Positions 1 to 11,342 of a stretch of DNA of 64,000 nucleotides are shown in pieces. The DNA comes from Taudactylus pleione (Eukaryota; Chordata; Amphibia; Anura; Myobatrachidae), in NCBI GenBank assembly GCA_031769625.1, contig JAUIMM010000636.1:3654001-3718000 (forward strand), written 5' to 3'. The position numbers and the translations under genes were made by a program. Position 1 is the stretch's first letter, and the number at the start of each line of letters is the position of its first letter. The notes beneath the pieces are model-generated. The model worked only from the letters and a program-made list of their open reading frames with translations. It had not been told where the DNA came from and ran no database searches.

Positions 1-778
1 GATATGTGTTGACAATGATAGAGTTTTAGTTTAAAAAAAAGTACAAACCTGTTATTGCATTCCCATCTGTTCCCTGATTTTTCTCCCATCTGCTCCCACA
101 GCCCATTGTCCACTTGCACCACTAAATAAAACACCATTGCTGGAAGCTGCCGATCAGCAGCACGATGGACAAACATACAACTTTTGCTGAGTCCTTTAAT
201 AGGAAACTTTTGGCCTAGGAAAAAATTGCTGAGACATTAAAAAGGGCACAATGAACCGGGAGAGTTATGAAACCTTTGCACTATTGTCTTAATACACATA
301 ACTCATAGAATTTGCTCCTGTGAGCAGTTAAACATAGAAGTATATGATTTTTTTCCAACTTCTAGGTCTGTGGAGATTCTGTTCCCAAAATCCTGGTATG
401 TTAGTACATATTCACAGTCTGAGCTTTAAACGGACACTTCTCCGTATAATATATCTTTCTGGGAATATCAGTGCTTTATGGCTGTAGAATCAGCTTGTGA
501 AGATTACATTGGAAACAAAGTTTGATAATTGTAGCAAAATTGCCCTTTTTTAAAATCTGTTTGTGACCCAGATTCTTTCAATACCGTAGATACCTGTTGA
601 CATGTTAGAAGTATTATGTTAAGTGTCATGTTAAAAGTAATGCACACAAATTACTTTATATCCATAATATGTATTTTTTCAATTTAACTAGAAACATTCA
701 TGAATTTAGTCTGTAAAAATTGAGCACGTGGCCCAAAATCATAAATCGTCCCAGGAGTTTCACTTCTCTAAACTAAAC
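1..778. other. AT-rich DNA without a recognisable feature
   Basis: No long open frame, terminal inverted repeat or tandem array is visible. The composition is AT-rich and ordinary. It could be intergenic or intronic; nothing in the sequence decides between them. Confidence 0.5.
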
Positions 779-1043
779 CCTGGTACACACTAGATGATAT
801 GGCGGATTGGACGACATACAGACCACATTGGGTTGTGTGTACCCACTATGTCGCTGGCTATGCACGCTCCCGCGTGCCATCAGCGATATCAGCCATCGAC
901 TATGCTGACGAATGCAGCATGGACCCCGCTGGTGCTCCCGACATCGGCAAGTGTGTACGCACTTGCCAATGTCGGCACTCCCGCCGGGACCCGCCACACG
1001 ACACTTCGGCTGGGTACATATCGTTAAGTGTGTACCCAGCACA
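779..1043. mobile_element. MITE, GGTACACAC-end family, copy 1
   Basis: The ends are inverted: GGTACACACTAG on the left and a right end reading AAGTGTGTACCCAGC. The interior is much richer in CpG than the flanks and has no coding frame of note. Ends of the same type recur at 21107-21421, 32697-32936 and 49270-49542, so this is a dispersed non-autonomous DNA element. I could not fix its target-site duplication, so the superfamily is open. Confidence 0.65.
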
Positions 1044-2281
1044 GCATAACATTGAATAGAAGTTTGAAAATAACATCAGGGAAGTACTATCTTCCGCCAA
1101 AACAACCTACTTTAGGAAATGACTTAAGTCGTACAGCAAAAAAACTCACCATTATTGAACAGGTCCGTATGATTGGTCTATCTGTATAGACGCCACTTTC
1201 TTGCCATTCAACACTTGTATCCATATAGATGTATGAATATAAGCATACCTTCTGACCATCCCAATTTTAAAAGGACAGTCTCAATTTCAAGGGACAGTCC
1301 TGTTTTCCCCAATTTGTGGAAGATATTACCATAAAAACATCCTAAAAAAAATATTTTTATGTATAAACCACCAACAATGGGTGTGGTCACTCCCACTATG
1401 ATGTGGTCAGGCCTCCTGTGTGCCTCAGCCATACCCCTCATCCTGAATTATGCTTGGCTGATGTTGGGAATTATGACACAAGGAAGAAGCAAGACATTTT
1501 GCTATGCGGAAGCAAATGTTTCCGTCTTTCCAAATAATGGAGACTAGGAGGTCTGGTACTTGCATACATACACAAACATTATGCAGCCGTTGCCTGGTAA
1601 CAGGTATAACTGGAGAAGGTGTATATAGCTTTAATCAACCTGCTTACACAATATATATTACTAAGTGTGATTCAGAAATGTCAGATGCAATACACATACT
1701 AGGCATGTGGTTGGCATTTCGATGACAGCAGGAGTTCTCCCACCACTCAGAACCTCTTTGATAAGACTGCCAAGTATACAAAATATAAAAAATGTGGTCT
1801 ATCTCCTTATCATTCTTCCTGATAGATAAGGGAAAAGATACATGTGCCAATAATACTCTGCAGCTAAAATCTAATTTAGAGAGGACATAACATAAGATCC
1901 AAAAGGAAAAACAATCTCATTAGCATCTGCTGGCACACATTAGTCACTAATACAAATTTGTCTCAAATACAATGAAATTAAGTCTCATCTCTTTCTCCTG
2001 TTTTATTTATTTTACATCTGATGAAGTGTCACTTGGCAGTGAATTATTATTTTATGAGTTTGTTAACATCAAATTAAAATGTAAATGAGATGAACTTAGG
2101 ATATCAGAGCGTGTACATGGTATTGATCTGTTCTGTACACAACAGTTCTCAGTCTTATTGGTTTCATTTAGTGGTGTGATTTTGTCCATGCTTTCCTCTC
2201 AGATACTGTAATGATTGGAGTTACCTTTGCTTACATTTGCTGGCTATTTCTAGGTAAGAGCATACATAATATACAAGTACA
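1044..2281. other. No gene; one short repeat scrap near 1255-1320
   Basis: The stretch is AT-rich and has no coding signal. Around 1255-1320 the repeated words AAGGACAGTC and AGGGACAGTCC resemble a scrap of the repeat family seen near 4543-4765. The rest looks single-copy. Confidence 0.4.
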
Positions 2282-2510
2282 TTATTGTGTGGCGCCCTGC
2301 TCCCAGTCACTCAGGATGAGCCGGCAGAGCAGTGCTGCACACGTCACCACGTCACCAGAGTGATGAAACTGGAGGCATGCCATGAGGCCAAGCCCCTTCC
2401 CTGCTAGTCCACACCATTCCAGACGCTCGCCTTCCACGCATGGAGGGGGTCCATTTGGGGCACTGGGTATCACTGACCCCAGTGACGCCACTGGTACATT
2501 TACCAAAATA
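2282..2510. repeat. GC-rich fragment, related to the element at 12070
   Basis: A GC-rich block in AT-rich surroundings. Its right side (GGTATCAC, GTGACGCCACTGG) resembles the termini of the TIR element at 12070-12498, whose ends read GTATCACCAGTGGCATCAC. The left terminus is not clear, so this is probably a truncated relative. Confidence 0.4.
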
Positions 2511-4542
2511 TTGTTATTTATTTACAGCAAGTTTTGTATTTCCCTCTAACTGTTGCGTGACCGCAGCACCAGCATAATAAATACAGCACCAACATGCCAC
2601 ACAAGTTCTATTTAGACTCATCATCAGCGTCTGTCCAAGTGGAGCATGTAATCTAATTTCCTACCACAAACATACACATACTATTGCCATTCAGTCAGCT
2701 GTCAGTTTACTTACTATAGTGTCCTTTTGTGTGTAGGAAGAAAACATGCAAATGCCAAACACATAGCACCCTGGGTCAGAACCAAACCCAAGACCCCATG
2801 CTAATAAGGGAAATGTAATGTGTAGAGATTTGTTCAAACCAGTGATTTTTGGCAAATTTTGCCATAGGATTTAAAGGAGCAATATTTTTAAAGCCAAATC
2901 TTGGCCAGTTTTGCCATTTTAAAAATTGCTGGTTTATATATCACAGTAAAACAAAACAACAACAAAATGTGTCCATTTGGACAAATTGCTACTCATTAAT
3001 TTTTCCCCAACAATGTCAGTAACCTGCAACATACCAGGCTAAAATAAAAAGTGTAACGATGATGACTTGGCGATTAATTAAACCAACTGTGAATTTCCCT
3101 AATTCATTTGCTATTTATATTCAGTTCCCATACTTCCTTGCATATAAAAGTTTGAATATCTATGAAAGTACATCATATATCCTCTCTTATGAAGCAATCT
3201 ACTGCAATTCATTTACAGAGGCCAAACCTGCCATCAGGTTGTGTGACAATAAGTATATATTTGCTAAAAATAATAATAAAGAAACATTGGATTCCTAGGA
3301 AGAGATAATTATTATCTTAGTACTGTGAGGTACAGGCATTACCCGAATGAAAGCTTAACATATAAAGCACTGGCTCTTATAGGACCTGGTTTAAGAATTA
3401 TACATGTAATATTTCCTAAATGTCATTTTATATACAGTATGCCAAAGTACATTATCATTTAACTGTAATTTTTGGGGACTTTTTGTACTGTTTTTTTTTG
3501 TGGTTTACATTTTTATTGGATACATAAATGGCTTAGTTTAAAATTCTATTTACATGTTTGTGTGGTTTTACAACTGTTTTAGTATTATTTACAGTACTGA
3601 CTTATTATAATTTTTATTTTGGTTCCTATGTGATCAATGCCTGTAATTTCTTGTAATTGGGTATCCCTACCGTTATACTAACCAGTCCTAAAAGTCTCCA
3701 TGATTACCACAAGTAAATGAAATAATTGATGATGAGCACACTAGACTTCTATGTAGTGATATAGGTTCAAAAATATGTCCCCTTTAACTGAGATTTATTG
3801 AAAACAAAAGTGGAACTGAAGTATATGATGTGTTGTGTTGCTGTGCATTTGTACACATCACATTGTAATCTTATTAAGGGTTTATGATAATATACTATTA
3901 GGTTCACAGTCTGTAGCTACCATAAAAAAGCTATCAGTTCTAGTCGTACAAAAGTAATTAACATTGCCAGACATAGGTAATGAATACTGCTGATGCGCTA
4001 TTGTAAAAGTAATTTAGAGAAGCAGAAAAACTTATTACCAAAAGTTGTAAACATCTATTGGAGCCTGATAACAAAGAGGGGGAAAAACGTAAACTTAAAT
4101 CATTCTCTCATTTTTTTTCTCTACATGTTTGAAAGCCCATTAATATCACCTTAATATGTTTCTGTTGCTCTGTAGTCACAATGAGCAGTGTCTAGCAGTG
4201 TGGAAAGCTGATGATCACTAATGAGAGTAAATTATTGACTTTAACCTTCTTTCGACCCCCATGTTTCAACATTTGAAAAAGAAATGAAATGCAGGGGCCT
4301 GGTGCAAGTGAATAATTATTAGGACCTGACTTACATTAAAATGCATTTACCCATTAGATTTGCAATTTTGAAATAACTATCTGTAGCTTTAGTAGATAAT
4401 ACCAGTTGATAATGTAATCCAGCATAGCAAATTGCAATTTGTAACAGATTTACTGGTGTCATCTCAAACATACTAAACTCGGTAGGTAACACCACATTTG
4501 TGTATTAACCAAGATATCCTATTTTCTGCACCTCCTGTTTTT
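2511..4542. other. Long AT-rich stretch without a feature
   Basis: Short open frames only, with no protein similarity I recognise. No inverted or tandem repeats longer than simple A/T runs were seen. It looks like single-copy intergenic or intronic DNA. Confidence 0.5.
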
Positions 4543-4765
4543 CACTTTTGGTTTCTGGAAAACAAAAGTCTGACTGTCCGGATTTGAGGTGACTGTCCTG
4601 CCGTCTCATGATCGGCACATTTCTCCTGATTTGCAGGGGAGAGGGTTTGGGTTGGGCGATACTCACTAGCCGTATCCAGCATAGGCATGTGCTACAACTG
4701 TGTACTACTAATTTTGGATCGGGGGCACATCCACTAATTATCCCAATTACAGTTGGGAGGTATGG
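4543..4765 (-). repeat. Old fragment of a TIR repeat
   Basis: The minus strand begins with CATACCTCCCAACTGT, close to the terminal words of the elements at 31377-31776 and 50424-50689 (CATACTTGCC and CATACATGCC). The plus strand contains GACTGTCC and GACTGTCCTG direct words. The other terminus is not evident. This is read as a diverged, incomplete copy. Confidence 0.4.
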
Positions 4766-6176
4766 GAAAGTGTTCATTACAAAGGTAAATCATGGACTGT
4801 GTTAAAAAGAGCAATCATTTTGCAAATATTCTAGACTACATTGATGTGTATGAGCTCAGGAATGGTGTTAGTGTGATTAACCTGCAGGTTCTTAATTTAT
4901 ATTACTATTGTCGCAATCATAATTGAGATCATGACACAGTAGCTATTGTATTAATAATGTAACATTTTCAATTAGAATGATGGGGATTAGAAGTGTGATT
5001 GACAGCTGTGTCTTTTTATGAAGTTGGATCAAATAGGACTGTTATATACTGGTGAGTTTTGGTTGGATTTGGCAAATGTAACTAATTCTTTATTGCAGGT
5101 TTCTTTACACCCAAGTTCCTGTTGCAATCAGTCAAACCATGGGTAAAGTTCATATTACCACTTAGTATATATGGGCTAGTGTATTCACAAGCTTACAGCA
5201 GGGAAATTACCAATATACAGATAAAAATAATGTCTTTTTTTTGTAATTGGCTTTTTAAATTGCACTACACTTTTGGAGCTTAAACTTACATAGGAGTGGA
5301 TTAACAATGTTCTTAAAGCAGAACAAATTAATATAACAGTAATTTTGTTGACCTTAGAAGAATTGAGTTTTTTGTTAAAAGGGACAGCTTTGTAATTCAT
5401 TAAGCACATCTGTTATGCTGATTATTGCACACATCTCCCATTCTGTTTTGCCGTTGTATCAAGTCACAGGCTTTTTGATTCATTACAAAGGACTCTCTTT
5501 TTCATTATAGTATGTTCATGAATCACACTATCGTGGTATTTTTTCCTCAAACTAAATTAATACAAAATTAAATTGTGCAGTAGTTCCTCCAAGGCATCAG
5601 CAGCATATTCACTTAAATGTCAAATCTGGATATATTGCATAATTTTTGCATCTTTTTGTATAAATTCCAGCTTATGGTTTCCTTCTGCAAGCTCCCATGA
5701 CCTTCAGTAGTATTTAGAATAGCAAATGTGGAATGTAAGCAAAACATGTGATGGATATTTTATTAAAGGTTGTCAGTCACACTGTCAGACTGTTTGTAAA
5801 AATTAAACATGATTTACATGGCAAAAAAACTATATCAAACTTCATCTGTGTTATAACTGAAGCATACTGAATAAGTACAGTATAGTAATGAAATGTTAAA
5901 CACTTGCTGTTGTTTGGTGTGGGTACAGTACTATAGACACAAATGAAAACAGAGTCACTGGGAGGAGCACCGATACACAAGGATATAATGACTCAAAAGC
6001 AGGTGGCAGTGTGGGAAAACACAGGACATTTTGAAGTGTGTTTTTACTAGACGTACTGCTCCAATGATATAAAATACCCTTATATAAATAAAGATTACAA
6101 AATTGTGTATGCAGTGATAACAGAATCATTATACAGTAGATGGGCATGCCATAATATCCCTTTAATTCAGCACACA
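4766..6176. other. AT-rich DNA without a feature
   Basis: No convincing coding frame, inverted repeat or array. It ends at the TA target site of the Tc1 element. Confidence 0.5.
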
Positions 6177-6178
6177 TA

Positions 6179-6399
6179 CAGTCAGGTGCATAAATATTGG
6201 GACATTGACAGAATTTTCATATTTTGGCCTCTATTCACCACCACAATGGCTTTGAAATGAAACAAACAAGATGTGCTTTAACTGCAGACTTTCAGATTTA
6301 ATTTGAGGGTAATTACATCCAAATCAGGTGAACGGTGTAGGAATTACAACGGTTTCTATATGTGCCTCCCACTTTTTAAGGGGCCAAAAGTAATGGGAC
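6179..6399 (+). repeat. Left terminal inverted repeat of the Tc1 element
   Basis: 221 bp, complementary to 7610-7828. It differs only by three substitutions and two one-base indels (in a T run and an AATTT run). This is the presumed transposase-binding end. Confidence 0.95.
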
Positions 6400-6535
6400 T
6401 ATCAACTCAAAAGCTTTTTCATGGACAGGTGTGGGCTATTCCCTCGTTATTTCATTATCAATCAAGCAGGTAAAAGGTCTGGAGTTGATTCTAGGTGTGA
6501 CATTTGCATTTGGAATCAGTTGGTCGACTCTCAAT

Positions 6536-7590
6536 TTGAGATCCAAAGAGCTGTCACTATTAGTGAAGCTAGCCATCATTAGGCTGAAAAATGAAAACAA
6601 ACCCATCAGAGAGATAGCAAAAACATTAGGTGTGACCAAATCAACTGTTTGGAACATTTTTAAAAAGAAAGAATGCACCGGAGAGCTCAGCAACACCAAA
6701 AGACCCGGAAGACCAGGGAAAACAACTGTGGTGGATGATAGAAGAATTACTTCCCTGGTGAAGAAAAACCCCTTCACAACAGTTGGGCAAATCAAGAACA
6801 CTCTCCAGGAGGTAGGTGTATATGTGTCAAAGTCAGAAATCAAGAGAAGACTTCACAAGAGTGAATATAGAGGGTTCACCACAAGATGTAAACCATTGGT
6901 GAGCCACAAAAACAGGAAGACCAGATTAGAGTTTGCCAAACAACATTTTAAAAAGCCATTACAGATCTGGAACAACATCCTATGGACAGATGAGACAAAG
7001 ATCAACTTGTACCAGAGTGATGGGAAGAGAAGAGTATGGAGAAGGAAAGGAACTGCTCATGATCCAAAACATACCACCTCATCAGTGAAGCATGGTGGTG
7101 GTAGTGTCATGGCGTGGGCATGTATGGCTCCCAATGGAACTGGTTCCCTTGTATTTATTGATGATGTGACTGCTGACAAAAGCAGCAGAATTAATTCTGA
7201 AGTGTTTTTCGGGCAATATTATATGCTCATATTCAGTCAAATGCTTCAGAACTCATTGGACGGCGCTTCACAGTGCAGATGGACAATGACCCGAAGCATT
7301 CTGCAAAAGCAACCAAAGAGTTTTTTAAGGCTAAAAAGTGGAATGTTATGCAATAGCCAAGTCAATCCCCTGACCTGAATCCGATTGAGCATGCATTTCA
7401 CTTGATGAAGACAAAACTGAAGGGAAAATGCCCCAAGAACAAGCAGGAACTGAAGACATTTGCAGTAGAGGCCTGGCAGAGCATCACTAGGGATGAAACC
7501 CAGCGTCTGGTGATGTCTATGCGTTTGCAGACTTCAGGCTGTAATTGCCTGCAAAGGATTTGCAACAAAGTATTAAAAAGTGAAAGTTAG
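6536..7590 (+). pseudogene. Tc1-like transposase, DD34E type, broken
   Basis: Encodes the cut-and-paste transposase of its element. The N-terminal half has paired helix-turn-helix DNA-binding domains (IREIAKTLGVTKSTVWNIFKK is seen at 6599-6661), then a basic GRPG-type linker (RPGRPGK). The catalytic domain follows, with the first Asp in WTDETK near 6988 and the second in MDNDPKH near 7281. The third residue is the Glu of PDLNPIEH near 7388. I count 34 residues between the last two, the DD34E spacing of Tc1. Three lesions are visible: the codon where the family usually starts (before RSKEL) is TTG at 6536; the frame shifts in the five-T run at 7205-7209; and TAG stands at 7354-7356 where the family has Trp. 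An upstream ATG at 6431 keeps the frame open but is probably not the native start. Ancestral length would be about 350 residues, normal for the family. Confidence 0.93.
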
Positions 7591-7609
7591 ATTTAGGATT
7601 GTTTAGTTT

Positions 7610-7828
7610 GTCCCATTACTTTTGGCCCCTTAAAAGTGGGAGGCACATATAGAAACCGTTGTAATTTCTACACCGTTCACCTGATTTGGATGTAATTACC
7701 CTCAATTAAATCTGAAAGTCTGCAGTTAAAGCACATTTTGTTTGTTTCATTTCAAAGCCATTGTGGTGGTGAATAGAGGCCAAAATATGAAAATTCTGTC
7801 AATGTTCCAATATTTATGCACCTGACTG
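7610..7828 (-). repeat. Right terminal inverted repeat of the Tc1 element
   Basis: 219 bp, the partner of 6179-6399. It ends CACCTGACTG before the TA target duplication. Confidence 0.95.
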
Positions 7829-7859
7829 TATGAATTACACAGGTTCCGTGGTTGGTTAA

Positions 7860-8238
7860 ATTCAATGCAGGGGACAAAGAATGCAGGTGCGCACTCTGAG
7901 TACTAATAACATTAATAGTCAAAATAATCCTGATAAACTCTACAATTAAAATGGAGTATAGGGGAGGTTCATAGTACAAGTTTGGGCAAAAATGTTGGCC
8001 CATCCACCACATCAAGGTGAACCCCAAAAGATGGGTCCCTAACATCCCTAATACTAACACATTATGTCAATTTATCCAGGACTTACCTATAATAGTGCCC
8101 ATTCTAAAATGTAGACAGCAATGTCAGAACCTGTGCAGATGATTAAAGGCACCTAAGGGCAGATGGGTGGGGTGCAAATACCTAGCAGAATGAGTCTCAG
8201 CCTTCAAGTGTACAATATATACACAAATATAGTGAAAA
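7860..8238. repeat. Repeat DNA related to the palindrome that follows
   Basis: Positions 7866-7932 (words GGGGACAAAGAATGCAGG and ACTCTGAGTACTAATAAC) repeat, with changes, the loop region 8318-8381 of the next feature. The rest has no recognised origin and no coding frame. Confidence 0.5.
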
Positions 8239-8465
8239 GGGGGAGGGGGCTTGGGCTGCACACCCTCATTTTAAATACAATAAGAGGTGCTACCATGCTG
8301 AGACTTGTAGTACAATGCAGAGAACAAAGAATACAGGTGTACACTCTGAGTACTAAGAACAGTGATAGTCAAAATGTGTCCCCTGCATTGTACTACAAGT
8401 CTCAGCATGGTAGCACCTCTTATTATGTTTAAAATGAGCGTGTGCAGTCCAAGCCCCCTCCCCCT
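8239..8465. repeat. Large inverted repeat with ~82-bp arms
   Basis: Arm 8239-8320 (starting GGGGGAGGGGGCTTGGG) pairs with 8382-8465 (ending CCAAGCCCCCTCCCCC), separated by a 61-bp loop. The arms show only scattered mismatches. No target duplication was identified. It is either a foldback element or a duplication-inversion of part of a larger repeat. Confidence 0.8.
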
Positions 8466-8526
8466 GCTGGCTAAATTAAAGCGATATTATGGCAAGCCTG
8501 ATTCTACATAATGTACATGAAATCTT

Positions 8527-8919
8527 GGGGGGGTGGTTGAAATCCCAGCGGGCGGGATGCCGGCGTTCAGTTTGGCGGCGCCGGAATCCCAACACCAGTC
8601 AGAATCCCAGTGCCGGCTTTCCAACCGCTGGCATCCCGATGGTAAGTATTGGGGTTAGGTGGAGGGTTGGGGGTTAGTTTAAGGCTTTTGAGGGGAGGGT
8701 CAGGTTAGGCACTAGGGATGGAGGGTTAGGGACTAGGGGAGATGGTTAGGCTTAGGCATTCATGGGGGAGGCTAGGTTTAGGGTGCGGGATGGGAGGGTA
8801 GGGTTAGGGGTAGGCTTAGGATACTTGCCAACAGGTGTGGTTATCCTAACTCTGTCGGGATGCCGGCGTCAGGATTCTGACCGCCAGAATCCAGAGCACC
8901 GGCAATCCGTACACAACAC
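8527..8919. mobile_element. 8-bp-TSD element with G-rich core, copy 1
   Basis: Flanked by the direct repeat GAAATCTT at 8519-8526 and 8920-8927, an 8-bp target duplication typical of hAT-type elements. Both ends are CpG-rich and full of GCCGGC and CGGGAT words in opposed orientation. The core (about 8650-8820) is a degenerate series of GGGTTAGG and GGTTAGGG units on the plus strand. No coding frame. Relatives lie at 9204-9580 and 25890-26440. Confidence 0.75.
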
Positions 8920-9049
8920 GAAATCTTGCTGAAGAAAATAAAACTAGAGAATGCAATGTTGTTGTATAATTTTAGGGGCTTTTTATTTAGGACCATTCAC
9001 ATGGAAAAATTACACAGTCCTGACCCTAAGGTAGTCTGTCTGCCCCTCC

Positions 9050-9725
9050 CCTTTAGAATGTAAGCTCTCACGAGCAGGGTCCTCTTCCCTCACTTATACC
9101 ATCATCTCCTCCCCACTGCCTACAACGGTACCAAACCCTTGGATTCTGCCACCTTTCTGCTTATATGGGTATTATGACTGCTGATGCATCAATGTTTATA
9201 AACGATATGCGGTCAGGAAGCCAGCGGTCAAAATGCTGACCGCCGGCTTCCCAACTGTGAAATCCCGACATGGGACTAATGATAGGTGTCGAAATCCTGA
9301 CGCCTATCATTATCCACCCCGCTGAAATCCCGACGCACGGCATACTAGGGTTAGGTTTAGGGTGCAGGGAGGGGGGTTAGGTTTAGACACCCCTGGGGGG
9401 AGGTTAGGGTTAGACACTGGGGGGGAGGTTAGGGTTAAGCACCCCTAAAGGAGGGTTAGGGGGAGGAGAGGGTTAGGGATAGTTAAAATACTTACCTTAT
9501 CACGATCTTCAGTCTTCTGCCTTCCGGCGTCGATATTACATCCGACGGGCTTATGTCCGACGGTATGTCTTACCGATTCCTTATAAACATTGTCCATGTC
9601 CTGCAATGTTTTTTACTGTAAGTCATTTATTTCTTGTTTTGTTCATACTGCTTCTAATGATGTACTTTGTAAGGCGCTGCAGACTACTTGTGGCGCCATA
9701 TAAATAAAGGATAATAAATAATTAT
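9050..9725 (+). repeat. 3' end of a LINE-type retroelement, split by an insertion
   Basis: Begins TTAGAATGTAAGCTCTCACG and continues after the inserted element (9204-9580) to GCGCCATATAAATAAAGG and an ATAATAAT-rich tail ending near 9725. The terminal short repeat (GATAATAAATAATTATAATA) is the kind of tail found on CR1/L2-type LINEs and SINEs using their machinery. The assignment is from general memory of such tails. The coding part is absent here, so it is 5'-truncated. Confidence 0.55.
9204..9580. mobile_element. 8-bp-TSD element with G-rich core, copy 2
   Basis: Flanked by TTATAAAC at 9196-9203 and 9581-9588. Inside are CpG-rich ends with GACCGCCGGCTTCCC and AAATCCCGAC words, a hairpin around TAATGATAGGTGTCGAAATC and its complement, and a G-rich core with GGGTTAGG units at about 9348-9480. 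It sits inside the LINE-type tail, so it arrived after that retroelement. Confidence 0.8.
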
Positions 9726-9889
9726 AATAATAATTCCCTGTGTTTCATAATATGGCCAATTTGGTTTTTTTTTATGATTTTTTTTTTTAAAGCCAACTAT
9801 GGGTATGTTATTCAGCAACATTACCTACTTATTTTGTATATGCAGTATCTGTAATTCTGCAGCCCCCATGTCGGAGATGTGCCAAACCT

Positions 9890-10022
9890 TCTAAAGAGTG
9901 GACAAGTTGCACCATAGCAACCAATGAGTTTCTATTTAGTTTTTAGAATGTACTTGATAAGCAATAGGTAGAAGCTGTTTGGTTGTTATATGCAACATCT
10001 CCACTTTTAGATTAATACATTC
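9890..10022. mobile_element. MITE of the CCAAT-arm family (diverged)
   Basis: Inverted arms: AACCTTCTAAAGAGTGGAC with CATAGCAACCAATGAG on the left, and TTGGTTGTTATATGCAAC with ATCTCCACTTTTAG on the right. The same plan recurs at 16096-16250, 21753-21925 and 28718-28885. Non-coding. Confidence 0.65.
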
Positions 10023-10055
10023 CTCCATGTGTATTGGGGGTAGTCATACCATGCA

Positions 10056-10057
<2 letters not shown>

Positions 10058-10092
<35 letters not shown>
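10058..10092. repeat. (TA)n microsatellite
   Basis: Uninterrupted alternating T and A. Confidence 0.97.
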
Positions 10093-10095
<3 letters not shown>

Positions 10096-10349
10096 GGTCA
10101 TTTTTATTACTGAGGAAATATTTATTCTGCAATGTTTACAAATGGGATGTAGCAGAAGTTGGGGCCATTGATCTTTATGGGAAGGTGACAATGTAAAATT
10201 AGGCTATGAGGCTAATAGCAAAAACATGTAGAAGTGAATCAGACATTGCTTTTATTGCTTGATGTGCACTACATTGGTAAAAGCTTCTGATTGGTTGCTA
10301 AATGGAATACACATTTGTACATTAGTACTACAATTCTCTACAGATGTGT

Positions 10350-10545
10350 CATCTTACATCCTTGCCGATCGCGCTACAAACGTGCGCACACATTGCGCCA
10401 TGCGATTTTCAACAGCAGCATATGCTACGGTACATTATGGTGCATACTGCGATCACACCTGGCAATCCTATGTACTCGCGGGTGTGAAGGCAGTGCGCGT
10501 ATCCGCTCGCAGGCGCAAGCAAAGATGCAAGAGGACACATATGTA
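10350..10545. repeat. CpG-rich repeat fragment
   Basis: A CpG-rich island (GCCGATCGCGC, TGCGCACACATTGCGCC, CTCGCAGGCGCAAGC) in AT-rich DNA. It shares the GCGCA/TGCGAT word style of the elements at 24494 and 43340 but has no clear termini. Probably a piece of a related MITE. Confidence 0.35.
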
Positions 10546-11340
10546 ATTCATCAATCCCCTTGATGAAGTCTAAAGACAGACTAAATGTGCTGGAGACTAT
10601 TGTTTGACCTCATGAACTAACAGATAAGAGTTCTTTTTACTTAAACTTGTTTTTTGAAATATGCGTTTATGAAATAGTTTTTAAGTGTACTTTGAAACAT
10701 TGTTCTGTTTTGTTTGGATAGTGAATTAAATTGTATTGCAATCTAAAGAGTATCTTGATATATAAGTACTTTTGAGCATAATATATTGTTTCTCAATTTT
10801 CCTATCTAACATATAACAAAACATTTAGCTGATTATGATATTTTAAAGATGAATTAAAGGTTATATTTTATTTATATAAATATTATTATATATTCTTGGG
10901 TCACCATAAGAGAGAATCCTTGATGAGATGATCTGATACATGATAAGTCCATGAGTGTCCCTTGTTGGAAAACCCTTTTCTTCTTTTAGCCTTACATATT
11001 CACTTGTTCCTGGGCAATAACACATAATTAATATACAATTGGGGAAGGACATAAGAACATTACAAGTCTCTGTGCGGACAATTTTCTGCTTTTTGACCAA
11101 TAGGCCTCACATTAGAATCAATCCAAAAATTATTAATTTTTATAAATTTTTTATTAAAATTCACTTGTCGTTTGACATAAATTTGAAAAATTACTTCATT
11201 ACTAAAAAATTGCTTACATCAGTAATGATCCAATACCACAATTTGGGAGAAGTAAGTATCCTGCTTCTACCCACACAGGGGTTAGATCTTTTTATAGCAG
11301 GTTCCTCCCTAATGGCAATCGGATTCCACAGATTAATTCC
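10546..11340. other. AT-rich DNA without a gene
   Basis: Open frames here are short and low in complexity. The part next to 11341 may belong to the retroelement carrying the ribozyme-like motif, but no boundary can be drawn. Confidence 0.4.
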
Positions 11341-11342
11341 CT

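Larger units (their letters stand above)
6179..7828 (+). mobile_element. Tc1/mariner DNA transposon, 1650 bp, TA target site
   Basis: The element starts CAGTCAGGTGCAT and ends ATGCACCTGACTG, flanked on both sides by TA (6177-6178 and 7829-7830), the target duplication of the Tc1/mariner superfamily. Its terminal inverted repeats are long: 6179-6399 (221 bp) and 7610-7828 (219 bp). Reading one against the reverse complement of the other gives three substitutions and two single-base indels, so the arms have diverged little. Between them lies one transposase gene on the plus strand, now broken. Length and layout fit a full-length Tc1-like element. It is a late arrival in old DNA, now unable to mobilise itself, although its ends might still be recognised in trans. 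Confidence 0.95.

Noticed and set aside
6436..6843. 135-codon minus-strand frame under the transposase
   Set aside because: Shadow of the transposase coding strand.
8650..8820. True interstitial telomere repeat
   Set aside because: The TTAGGG-like units are degenerate and lie inside an element with an 8-bp target duplication, so they are transposon cargo.
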